Assembly (NCBI GenBank): GCA_051651625.1
Contig: JBOFSQ010000077.1
Location: 1-48,391 of the forward strand
Length of the DNA: 48,391 bases
Origin: JBOFSQ01 sp051651625
GTDB lineage: Bacteria; Planctomycetota; Planctomycetia; Pirellulales; Thermoguttaceae
Direction: 5' to 3'
Shown piece after piece: positions 16,151 to 23,743 of this stretch. The position numbers and the translations under genes were made by a program. Position 1 is the first letter of the stretch. The number at the start of each line of letters is the position of its first letter. Below the pieces are notes generated by a model. It saw nothing but the letters and a program-made list of their open reading frames with translations, did no database searches and was not told where the DNA came from.

Positions 16151-16295
16151 TAGACCTGTTCGGAAACTTGCACTCGCACATCGGTTCGGCATAGCCGAAC
16201 CCTCCAAACGCCTACGGCGTTAATAACTGGAGGGTTCGGCTATGCCGAACCTGAACTACCAAATCGCCCCAACTTCATGTTTCCGAACAGGTCTA
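16151..16295 (+). mobile_element. Complete ~145-bp TIR element (family 1), MITE-like
   Basis: Starts TAGACCTGTTCGGAAAC and ends with the exact complement GTTTCCGAACAGGTCTA. The inner arms GGTTCGGCATAGCCGAACC and GGTTCGGCTATGCCGAACC flank a GCCTACGGCGTT loop. The right side reads CAAATCGCCCCAACTTCATG just before the terminal repeat. The copy at 48164-48308 has the same length. The outermost TA on both sides could be a TA target duplication. It has no ORF of its own, so it would be moved in trans if it is mobile. Confidence 0.85.
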
Positions 16296-16408
16296 CTACA
16301 CCGCGTAACCGGTCTCCCTCTGTATTCTTGTCGTCTCTGTGATATACTTCTAGGTTGCTATGTTCGCACAGACAATCTATCCACAACAGTTTGCAAGGAG
16401 TTTTGACA

Positions 16409-18451
16409 ATGATGAATCCGCAAGAGAAGAAGGCTATTGACACAATCCGCGTTCTCGCTGCCGACGCCGTTCAAAAGGCGAACAGCGGCCACCCCGGTAC
16501 GCCGATGGCACTCGCGCCGATAACGTATCTCCTCTACAACGAAGTTATGACGTATGACCCCGCCGATCCGGCGTGGCCAGCACGCGACAAGTTTGTGCTC
16601 TCGGTCGGTCACGCCTCGATGCTGCTCTACGCAACGCTCCACCTCGCGGGAGTCAAACAACTGGGCGCAAGCGGCAAACCAACCGAAAAACTCGCCGTCT
16701 CGCTCGATGACATCAAGACGTTTCGCCAGTGGAAGAGTCGCTGCGCGGGGCACCCAGAGTTTGGTCACACCAGCGGCGTCGAAATCACGACGGGGCCGCT
16801 CGGTCAAGGACTCGCTTCGAGCGTCGGAATGGCGGTCGCCGCGAAGTGGTTCGCCGGACGATACAACAGCAGCAACGCCACACTCTTCGGTTCAAACGTC
16901 TACGCACTCTGCGGCGACGGCTGTATGATGGAAGGCGTCAGCAGCGAAGCGGCGTCGCTCGCGGGACATCTCAAACTCGACAACCTCTGCTGGATTTACG
17001 ACGACAACGGCATCACCATCGAAGGTCACACCGACCTCGCTATGAGCGAAGACGTTGCAAAACGTTTTGACGCCTACGGCTGGAACGTCGTCAACGTCGC
17101 CGATGTCAACGACCTCGATGCACTCCGCGCCGCGTTTCGTGTTTTCAAAGAGACGACCGGAAAGCCAACGTTGATCATCGTCAAGAGCGTGATCGGTTAC
17201 GGTGCGCCGAAGATGTCGGGGAAACACGAAGCGCACGGCGCACCGCTCGGCGAAGACGAGATCAAAGGAGCGAAGAAGTTTTACGGACTCCCCGAAGACG
17301 AAAAGTTCGTCGTCGCACCGGAAGTGTATGAGTTGTTCGCACGCGGCGTCGGGAAGCGCGGCGCGGATGTGCATCGTGCGTGGAACGAAGTTTGGACGAC
17401 ATACAAAAAAAATCACGCCGACCTCGCCGCCGAACTTGAGATGATCGCCGCACACAAACTCCCCGCAGGTTGGGACAATTCGTGCGACGCATTCCCGACC
17501 GACGCAAAAGGGATGGCGTCGCGCATCTCGTCTGGAAAAGTTCTCAACAAAATTGCGGCGAACGTCGCGTGGCTTTTGGGTGGGAGTGCAGACCTCGCGC
17601 CATCGAACAAGTCTGACCTTACGTTTCTCGGTGCGGGCGAGTTTTCGACCGCGACGCCGAGCGGTCGCAACTTCCACTTCGGAATCCGCGAACACGCGAT
17701 GGGACAGATCGTTAACGGACTCACCGTCAGCGGACTTCGCGGTTATTGCGCTACGTTTTTTGTGTTCGCCGACTATATGCGTCCGGCGATTCGTGCGGCG
17801 GCTCTGATGAAGTTGCCGTCGATCTTTTTGTTCACGCACGACTCGATTGGCGTCGGCGAAGACGGCCCGACGCACCAACCGATTGAACACCTCGCGTCGC
17901 TGCGTGCGATGCCGAACGTCGCGGTCTTCCGTCCCGCCGATGCGAACGAAGTTACGGAGTGTTACAAGGCGGCGATGCTTTTGAACGAAACGCCGTCGGT
18001 CTTGGTTATGACGCGGCAAAATCTCCCGACAATCGACCGAACGAAATACGCCGCTGCTTCTAACGCGGCTCGTGGCGGCTACGTTTTGGCGGATGCTGCT
18101 GACGGAAAGCCCGACACGATTTTGCTCGCCACTGGGAGCGAAGTCGGCCTTTGTCTTGCGGCCTACGAAAAACTTACGGCGGCGGGAAAGAAGGTTCGCG
18201 TCGTGAGTCTGCCGTGCTGGGAACTTTTCGAGCAGCAGTCGCAAGAATACCGCGACAGCGTTTTGCCGCCGAGTGTGAAGCGTCGTGTTGGTGTCGAGAT
18301 GGCGTGCGACTTCGGCTGGGCAAAGTGGCTCGGCGACGGCGGCAAGTTCATCGGTCTCAACCACTTCGGCGACTCCGCCCCCGCAGAAGTTCTCTTCGAG
18401 AAGTTCGGTTTCACCGTTGACAATCTGTGTAAAGTTGTTGAGACGATGTGA
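16409..18451 (+). CDS. tkt: Transketolase
   Basis: Transketolase uses thiamin diphosphate to move two-carbon units between sugar phosphates in the pentose phosphate and Calvin pathways. The 680-residue product has the full set of domains. The N-terminal part shows A-N-S-G-H-P-G-T-P-M-A, G-P-L-G-Q-G-L-A-S-S-V-G-M-A and the TPP/Mg motif G-D-G-C-M-M-E-G-V-S-S-E-A. The middle part has F-G-I-R-E-H-A-M with H-D-S-I-G-V-G-E-D-G-P-T-H-Q-P. A C-terminal transketolase domain follows. The start at 16409 is set by AAGGAG 8 nt upstream, and an upstream in-frame TTG is rejected. A TATACT box (16343-16348) could be the -10. The gene is monocistronic, preceded by a TIR element. Confidence 0.96.
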   Translation: MMNPQEKKAIDTIRVLAADAVQKANSGHPGTPMALAPITYLLYNEVMTYDPADPAWPARDKFVLSVGHASMLLYATLHLAGVKQLGASGKPTEKLAVSLDDIKTFRQWKSRCAGHPEFGHTSGVEITTGPLGQGLASSVGMAVAAKWFAGRYNSSNATLFGSNVYALCGDGCMMEGVSSEAASLAGHLKLDNLCWIYDDNGITIEGHTDLAMSEDVAKRFDAYGWNVVNVADVNDLDALRAAFRVFKETTGKPTLIIVKSVIGYGAPKMSGKHEAHGAPLGEDEIKGAKKFYGLPEDEKFVVAPEVYELFARGVGKRGADVHRAWNEVWTTYKKNHADLAAELEMIAAHKLPAGWDNSCDAFPTDAKGMASRISSGKVLNKIAANVAWLLGGSADLAPSNKSDLTFLGAGEFSTATPSGRNFHFGIREHAMGQIVNGLTVSGLRGYCATFFVFADYMRPAIRAAALMKLPSIFLFTHDSIGVGEDGPTHQPIEHLASLRAMPNVAVFRPADANEVTECYKAAMLLNETPSVLVMTRQNLPTIDRTKYAAASNAARGGYVLADAADGKPDTILLATGSEVGLCLAAYEKLTAAGKKVRVVSLPCWELFEQQSQEYRDSVLPPSVKRRVGVEMACDFGWAKWLGDGGKFIGLNHFGDSAPAEVLFEKFGFTVDNLCKVVETM

Positions 18452-18476
18452 GTGGTGTGAACGGCCACAGTTTTTT
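18452..18476 (+). terminator. Weak candidate terminator after tkt
   Basis: GTGG (18452-18455) can pair with CCAC (18465-18468), followed two bases later by six T. The stem is short, so this is tentative. Confidence 0.35.
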
Positions 18477-18591
18477 AGCGGTAACATATCATCGTGCTAC
18501 GGCGTCTTGTGCGGTACGGACGAAGTGTGGACGGAAAACGTCCACGCGGGCATCCGGTTTCATACTTGAAAAAACCGCGTAGGAGGAACGA

Positions 18592-19686
18592 ATGATGTTG
18601 TGTACTTTGAAGAAAACGGTCTTGGCTTTTGGGATGGTGTTGGCGGTTGCGTGTTCTACGCTGTTTGCAAATTCTGACGAGGTGCGTCCGCCGATAGTGT
18701 CGTATCGGATTGCGCCGAATGCGATTCTTACGTCGGGTTTTGTTCGCCAGTTAACTTCGCTGCCGGAGTGGGGGCCGTTTTCGACATCGCTTACGCAAGC
18801 GGTGTTCGCTGCACTCGACCGCGAACTGTCGCCGTCGCGGCTTGAACTGTTCATGTCGCCGGAAGCGGCGGCGTCGGTACGCGAAGCGATCTCACGCGGC
18901 GATACCATCATCGACGCCGTTCGCAAAGGGATTTCACACGTCAAAGGTGCGTGCGTAAACGTACAGGTGAGTCCGGGCCACAACCGCATCGACACGATGG
19001 TTGCGTTCTTGCTCGATGTCAATCCGCGTGCTGCACTGGTCGGACTCGCCGCGCTCAAAGAAGGTGAAGACTACGAATACATTCTCAACAAGTCAAACGG
19101 ATTTGTTGTCAAGTTTCGTCTCAACGTTCAAGGTCGGACGCACGAGTTTGGAGTCGCGGGTGTGAAGCTCGCGGGCGAAAATCGTTACGCCGTCTTGCTG
19201 GCTGGTTGCGACGACATCTTGGCCCGCTACGAAGCGTTCGCTTCCGGGACGTGCAACCTTCTCGATGAAAACGGCCCCGCGCACGAACTCATTCTCGACG
19301 AAGCGGTCTTCCGTTTTCTTGCTGAGCAAGATCAAGTTCGCGCAACCGGATTCGGCGACTTGCTGATGAAGGTCGCCTCGCTCCGCGCGACGACGACCGA
19401 AACCGACGGAGCTGCGAAAATTGACATTGTTCTCACGATGAAGTCTGACGACGACGCCTCGACTGTCCGCGACCTCATCGCTGGCATGCAAGCGATGCTC
19501 CAAATGATGCCGCACGACACCAAACCAGAAATCGCCGAAGCGATAGCGTTTGTCGATTCGATCAAAATTGGCGTCGAAGGTGCGAGTGTATCTGCGTCGA
19601 TCTCGCTCGACCACCAAGCGTTGTGGAGCCTCATAAGTCGCGGACTCAAAGAAGCGACCAAAGAGATTAAGAAGTTGCCAAAGTGA
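18592..19686 (+). CDS. Secreted protein of unknown function, first gene of a sigma-factor operon
   Basis: 364 residues with a signal peptide (L-A-F-G-M-V-L-A-V-A-C-S-T-L-F-A-N) and no later membrane helix. AGGAGG lies 5-8 nt before two alternative ATGs at 18592 and 18595. The mature part is alternating alpha/beta with no catalytic motif I know. It recalls planctomycete secreted proteins of DUF3352-like type, which is a weak resemblance. Its stop overlaps the GTG of the ECF sigma gene as GTGA, so the two are translationally coupled. A 7-bp hairpin GTGGACG/CGTCCAC (18527-18545) sits in its leader. A role as sensor or target of the sigma system is possible but unproven. Confidence 0.7.
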   Translation: MMLCTLKKTVLAFGMVLAVACSTLFANSDEVRPPIVSYRIAPNAILTSGFVRQLTSLPEWGPFSTSLTQAVFAALDRELSPSRLELFMSPEAAASVREAISRGDTIIDAVRKGISHVKGACVNVQVSPGHNRIDTMVAFLLDVNPRAALVGLAALKEGEDYEYILNKSNGFVVKFRLNVQGRTHEFGVAGVKLAGENRYAVLLAGCDDILARYEAFASGTCNLLDENGPAHELILDEAVFRFLAEQDQVRATGFGDLLMKVASLRATTTETDGAAKIDIVLTMKSDDDASTVRDLIAGMQAMLQMMPHDTKPEIAEAIAFVDSIKIGVEGASVSASISLDHQALWSLISRGLKEATKEIKKLPK

Positions 19687-20255
19687 GATGGGTTGCTGCT
19701 GTGGTTGAGTCTGAAACGTCTAGCGATGCGGAACTCGTTCGCCTCGCTCAATCGGGAGACCGCGACGCATTCGACGCGATTGATAGACGCTATCGCAGCG
19801 TTATCGTTCGTTTCCTGTCGCGGTACGCCCGTGGCCCAGAGCACGCCGACGAACTCGCCCAGCAGACGATTGTGCGTGCCTACGAAATGATCGCACAAAT
19901 CCAAAACGGTGGCAGCATTTTGTCGTGGCTTCACCGGATTGCGTATCGGCTCCTCGTGAGTGAATCGCGTCGGCGTCGCCCCGTGACGATGAGTGCGTTC
20001 GACACGCTCGAAGTCGCTACAACACTCCCCAACATACTCGACAAGTGGATCGCCGACGAGTCACAAAACCGTTTCTGGAACGCTGCAAAAGAATTGTTGT
20101 CGGCGGAAGAATATCGCGTTTTGTGGTGGCGTTACCGCGACGAAATGTCGCTCGATGAAATCGCGTCGCGTATGGACAAGAACGAAGTCGCAGTCCGCGT
20201 GCAGTTGCACCGCGCACGCAAAAAGTTGCTACCGATGTTTCAGCAGCAGGATTAA
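19683..20255 (+). CDS. ECF-type RNA polymerase sigma factor
   Basis: 190 residues from a GTG that overlaps the preceding stop codon. Region 2 is seen in D-A-E-L-V-R-L-A-Q-S-G-D-R-D-A-F-D-A-I-D-R-R-Y with E-L-A-Q-Q-T-I-V-R-A-Y-E and L-S-W-L-H-R-I-A-Y-R. Region 4 is seen in L-S-A-E-E-Y-R-V-L-W-W-R-Y-R-D-E-M-S-L-D-E-I-A-S-R-M, ending V-Q-L-H-R-A-R-K-K-L. It would redirect RNA polymerase to a small regulon in response to an envelope signal. The next gene, 2 bp away, is a likely anti-sigma factor. Confidence 0.9.
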   Translation: MRWVAAVVESETSSDAELVRLAQSGDRDAFDAIDRRYRSVIVRFLSRYARGPEHADELAQQTIVRAYEMIAQIQNGGSILSWLHRIAYRLLVSESRRRRPVTMSAFDTLEVATTLPNILDKWIADESQNRFWNAAKELLSAEEYRVLWWRYRDEMSLDEIASRMDKNEVAVRVQLHRARKKLLPMFQQQD

Positions 20256-20257
20256 CC

Positions 20258-20827
20258 ATGAATGCAATCCACACCATCATCGTGAACTGGTTCCGCGAAC
20301 GGATCGTTCGTGATCTCGACCGCGCACTCGACGACGGCCAGCCGCCGCGTGGTCTCGCGGCGTTCGCACTCCGTCACTCAACGGAGTTGCAGCGTTACTA
20401 CGAGTCGATGCTGGCGATGGAGCTGGCACTGCGTTTCGCGCCGCACGACAACGTCTCGCACGACGATGCGACAACTTCACAAACGTTGCGTCCAGCTTCG
20501 CGTGCGACTGCGAAGCTGCCGCAGCGAACGATGCGGTGGACACGTCTTGCCATCGCGGCGACTGTTCTGATTGTGGGAGTCGCGTTGTGGCTGCGACCAA
20601 CCGCCGTCAACTCGCCGCCAGAAGAAATTGTCGCGGTCACAGAAACAGATTCGGTGCCGTTTGCGGAAATCACGCTGTTCACCGACGCCATCGCCGAATC
20701 TGCTCTGCCGCAGTTTGGATTTCCGGTGGGAACGGTCGTCAGCTTCGCCGACGCGCCGCTGACGACAACACTCTCAATCCTCGAAACCGCCGGAATCGTG
20801 GCCTCTCAAGAGACGATCACAAATTGA
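20258..20827 (+). CDS. Single-pass membrane protein, probable anti-sigma factor
   Basis: 189 residues. The first ~95 are cytoplasmic and charged, including Y-Y-E-S-M-L-A-M-E-L-A-L-R-F. One membrane helix follows (L-A-I-A-A-T-V-L-I-V-G-V-A-L-W-L, about residues 100-117), then a short outside domain of ~70 residues. The topology and the position 2 bp after an ECF sigma gene are those of an anti-sigma factor. There is no zinc-binding H-x3-C-x2-C (ZAS) motif, so any anti-sigma domain is of another or diverged type. CAGGA serves as Shine-Dalgarno. Confidence 0.65.
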   Translation: MNAIHTIIVNWFRERIVRDLDRALDDGQPPRGLAAFALRHSTELQRYYESMLAMELALRFAPHDNVSHDDATTSQTLRPASRATAKLPQRTMRWTRLAIAATVLIVGVALWLRPTAVNSPPEEIVAVTETDSVPFAEITLFTDAIAESALPQFGFPVGTVVSFADAPLTTTLSILETAGIVASQETITN

Positions 20828-20840
20828 GACGCGGCCACTC

Positions 20841-20932
20841 GGCACTCGCTTACGCTTCTCGCTCTGATTCGGGGCACTCGCTTACGCTTCGCGTTCTGAT
20901 TCGGGCACTCGCTTACGCTTCGCGTTCTGATT
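20841..20932 (-). repeat. Three tandem units of family 4 repeat
   Basis: Three units of about 31 bp, each GGCACTCGCTTACGCTTC followed by (T)CGCGTTCTGATTCGG or close to it. They fill the space between the anti-sigma-like gene and the convergent cytochrome gene, whose stop is at 20939. Confidence 0.85.
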
Positions 20933-20938
20933 GGGTGG

Positions 20939-23596
20939 CTACTTCTGTTTTTCGTGTTCGGCGATTTTTTGTTCGACCAGTTCCAAATTGTAACGAACCC
21001 GCGCGTGGTGCGGCATGAGCCTCGCAGCCTCACGCAACGCCGCCGCCGCTTCGGCCCACCGCGACTGCTCCGCAAGTAACAAACCGAGCGAGTACGCGGC
21101 GTCACCGAACGTCGGGTCAATACGAAGCACCTCACGAAATTGCAACTCCGCTTCGCGCACCTCGCCGCGTTCGTGTTGAAGCATCGCCAAGTTTATACGC
21201 GACGGAATAAAATCAGGATCAATCTTGAGCGACGTTCGATAACGCGCAGCCGCCGGATCAGTCAGCTTCACCGTTGCAAGTCGCGCAGTCTCGTCCGCTG
21301 CGGCGAAATCCGTTGCCGGACGCCGCGAACGTCGGTACTCGTCCTGCGTCGCACCGAGCCACGCCGCAACGTCATCGAGCGACGGCGTCGCGGAGTTTCG
21401 CAAGACGACCGCGACATTGAGGTGCGCCGCCGCTTGATCGTTCACAATGTCTTGCGACGCGATGTATTCTTTGAGCGCGACGGGAAGCGCGCGGTAGTCG
21501 CTCGCACTAAACTTCGTCTTCGGCACAGACGCAAGAACCCGCGCCGCCTCACAACGTACACCGCGAACAGAATCAGTCAAAAGCGGCGAAAAAGTCGAAA
21601 CGTTTTCGAGCGGCTCGCGCAACTCCGACGCAACCGTCGCCGCATAACGCAAAAGCGGATTTGACGAGGCAACAAGCGGACGAATCGCACTCGTCCACGC
21701 CTCGGCATCGAGCGGCGGTTGCTGACGACCGAGAAGAATCGCCGCACTCGCGCGGACAATCGGTCGCAGTTCTTTGTCGTTTGTAACAGTGAGAAGCGAC
21801 GCCAAATCTGCCGCCGCGCTCGCAGCAGTACCAGTGGTGGCATTTGCATGTCCGGCGGCGAGAATGTGAGGATAACGTTCCGCAACTTCCGAACGCGACG
21901 TGAATCCGACATTCGTCTCGCGCCGAGCACGATACCACTCGTCGCACTTCGCCGCCGCCCACGCCGCCGTTTCGCCGCGACTCCGGTCGTGGTGACAATC
22001 GTTGCAAGCGTTGGGAACGCCGAGCGAAACCGTCCAATCTGGCCGCGGTTTGCGGATGCTGTGATCACGTCTTGGATCGACAACCATGAACGTTGTCTCT
22101 GGCATGTGACACTCAACGCACTGTGTTCCCGGTCGCGCTGCGTCTGTGTGAAAGTGGTGCTGCGGCGTGTCGTAGAGTTGCGGCGAGTGACACTGCGTAC
22201 ACAAACGATTTCCGCTGCGAACGAGCTGCGCGGTGTGCGGATCGTGACAATCGGTACAGCGAACGCCCATCGCCCACATCTTCGCCTGCAAAAACGACGT
22301 GTACTCAAACGCCTCTTCGCGTAACTGACCATCAGCGTAGTAGAGCGAACCGTCGAGAAGTTCTGGAATCGCAACGTCGAGCAGCGGTTTACCGTTTGCT
22401 CTTGGCGGTGGAGTGAGCCAGCGGCGACGCGCGTGACACGCCGCACACGAGTCGATTGTTTCATCGCTCGAAGCGCGAGTGAAACGGAACGTCGAAAGAT
22501 CGTTCTCGTCGTCCCACGCGGTTTTCAAGTTGCGTGTACGGGCGTTTGCAACGTGCTGGCCGCACGGGCCGTGACAACTTTGGCAGCCAACGTTCGTATC
22601 AACACAATTTGTGTCATACGTTTGCGACGCAACGTCAAACCGTTTCTGCAAATCGGTCGTGTGACAGTCGGCGCACATCGAGTTTGCGTTTTGGAGTTGT
22701 CGCGTCCAGTGGAGCGGGTCATCGGCGTTGATCTGCTCTTTTGGGTAGAGGTGAAACCACTCGCCGCAAACGGCGTCCCACGCGATTGGCAAGACTTGCG
22801 TTCGCCCGCGATCAAGCTCGACGAGATACTGCTGAAGCGGGCGAACGCCAATCGCGCCGGTTATCGTGAACCGTTTTGTCTCGCCATTCTCGTCGTCGGT
22901 TTCGACGACAAAGTTTTCACTGTCACGCGAAAACTTTGTGACGCGGCACGTTTGCGGCGTGGCGATCTTTCCTTCGGCGATTAGGCGTCGCGCGGCGCGA
23001 TTGATTCGGTGGCGCGCCGCAGCGATGTCACCGGCGCGAACGCAACCAACTTCTTTGAGAAACGCGACTTCGGCGGCGTGAACTTGCTGCTGTTCGGGCG
23101 TCATTGACGCGACCAGTTTCAAGGAGACGCCATCCTTGGCGTCGCAAAGTGCGAGAGCGAGGTCGTCGAAGATCGCATCGCGTCGCGGTTGCCGTTTTCT
23201 TCCTGCACGGTCGTAGTTTTCAAAGTTTTCGCCGTACACCTGCGACGACTCGTTCTGCAATATCGTATCGCGCGGTGCGTCCCAGATCGTTGCGACGAGT
23301 GTTTGCGCTTCGGCATCGGAGAGCGTGAGAATGTCGTCGAATCCGAAGTGAACGAACGTTACGTTGTTGAAGTCGCCGAGTACGGTTGCGCCGTCCGGCG
23401 CGCCGGTTGGCGTTGACATTGCGCGGTGGTGATCGCTCGCGTTCCACGCGGCACACTCCGCATCGTGACACTCACGGCACGACGCCGCATCAGCGTAACG
23501 CGCATCGCTCCGCACTTCAAAACCGCTCGCCACCGCAGGAAGCACGATGGCGAAAACGAGACCGAATGTTGTGATGATAGACTTGTTCGGAAACAT
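20939..23596 (-). CDS. Exported eight-haem c-type cytochrome with C-terminal TPR repeats
   Basis: 885 residues. A signal peptide (core G-L-V-F-A-I-V-L-P-A-V-A-S-G) leads into a cytochrome region with eight C-x2-C-H sites: C-R-E-C-H, C-A-D-C-H, C-Q-S-C-H, C-A-A-C-H, C-T-D-C-H, C-T-Q-C-H, C-V-E-C-H and C-N-D-C-H. Their spacing fits the cytochrome c554 / octahaem group. A HEAT-like helical region follows, then TPRs near the end (I-N-L-A-M-L-Q-H-E-R-G, A-A-Y-S-L-G-L-L-L-A-E-Q-S-R-W). It probably moves electrons in the periplasm; whether it also reduces a nitrogen or sulphur compound cannot be told. The best start codon, at 23596, lies inside a TIR element, which also codes the first residues M-F-P-N-K-S. 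No later Met precedes the first haem site. Confidence 0.88.
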   Translation of the reverse strand: MFPNKSIITTFGLVFAIVLPAVASGFEVRSDARYADAASCRECHDAECAAWNASDHHRAMSTPTGAPDGATVLGDFNNVTFVHFGFDDILTLSDAEAQTLVATIWDAPRDTILQNESSQVYGENFENYDRAGRKRQPRRDAIFDDLALALCDAKDGVSLKLVASMTPEQQQVHAAEVAFLKEVGCVRAGDIAAARHRINRAARRLIAEGKIATPQTCRVTKFSRDSENFVVETDDENGETKRFTITGAIGVRPLQQYLVELDRGRTQVLPIAWDAVCGEWFHLYPKEQINADDPLHWTRQLQNANSMCADCHTTDLQKRFDVASQTYDTNCVDTNVGCQSCHGPCGQHVANARTRNLKTAWDDENDLSTFRFTRASSDETIDSCAACHARRRWLTPPPRANGKPLLDVAIPELLDGSLYYADGQLREEAFEYTSFLQAKMWAMGVRCTDCHDPHTAQLVRSGNRLCTQCHSPQLYDTPQHHFHTDAARPGTQCVECHMPETTFMVVDPRRDHSIRKPRPDWTVSLGVPNACNDCHHDRSRGETAAWAAAKCDEWYRARRETNVGFTSRSEVAERYPHILAAGHANATTGTAASAAADLASLLTVTNDKELRPIVRASAAILLGRQQPPLDAEAWTSAIRPLVASSNPLLRYAATVASELREPLENVSTFSPLLTDSVRGVRCEAARVLASVPKTKFSASDYRALPVALKEYIASQDIVNDQAAAHLNVAVVLRNSATPSLDDVAAWLGATQDEYRRSRRPATDFAAADETARLATVKLTDPAAARYRTSLKIDPDFIPSRINLAMLQHERGEVREAELQFREVLRIDPTFGDAAYSLGLLLAEQSRWAEAAAALREAARLMPHHARVRYNLELVEQKIAEHEKQK

Positions 23597-23719
23597 GAAA
23601 TTGGGGCGATTTGGTAGTTCGCGGTTCGGCATAGCCGAACCCTCCAGTTGTCATACGCCGCAGGCGTGGAGGGTTCGGCTATGCCGAACCGCTGTGCGGG
23701 TGCAAGTCCGAACAGGTCT
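23578..23719 (-). mobile_element. TIR element (family 1) overlapping the cytochrome start codon
   Basis: In reverse orientation. The plus strand begins TAGACTTGTTCGGAAACATG and ends TGCAAGTCCGAACAGGTCT. Both core arms are present around TCATACGCCGCAGGCGTGG. The end at 23578-23596, read on the minus strand, contains the ATG and first codons of the eight-haem cytochrome. The rest forms most of the 147-bp spacer to the aconitase gene end. Confidence 0.85.
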
Positions 23720-23743
23720 GATGTATCTGCGTGTACACACAGG

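Noticed and set aside
16892..18487. 531-codon minus-strand frame opposite transketolase
   Set aside because: Arg-rich, no motif, no ribosome site; an antisense shadow of a strongly conserved gene.
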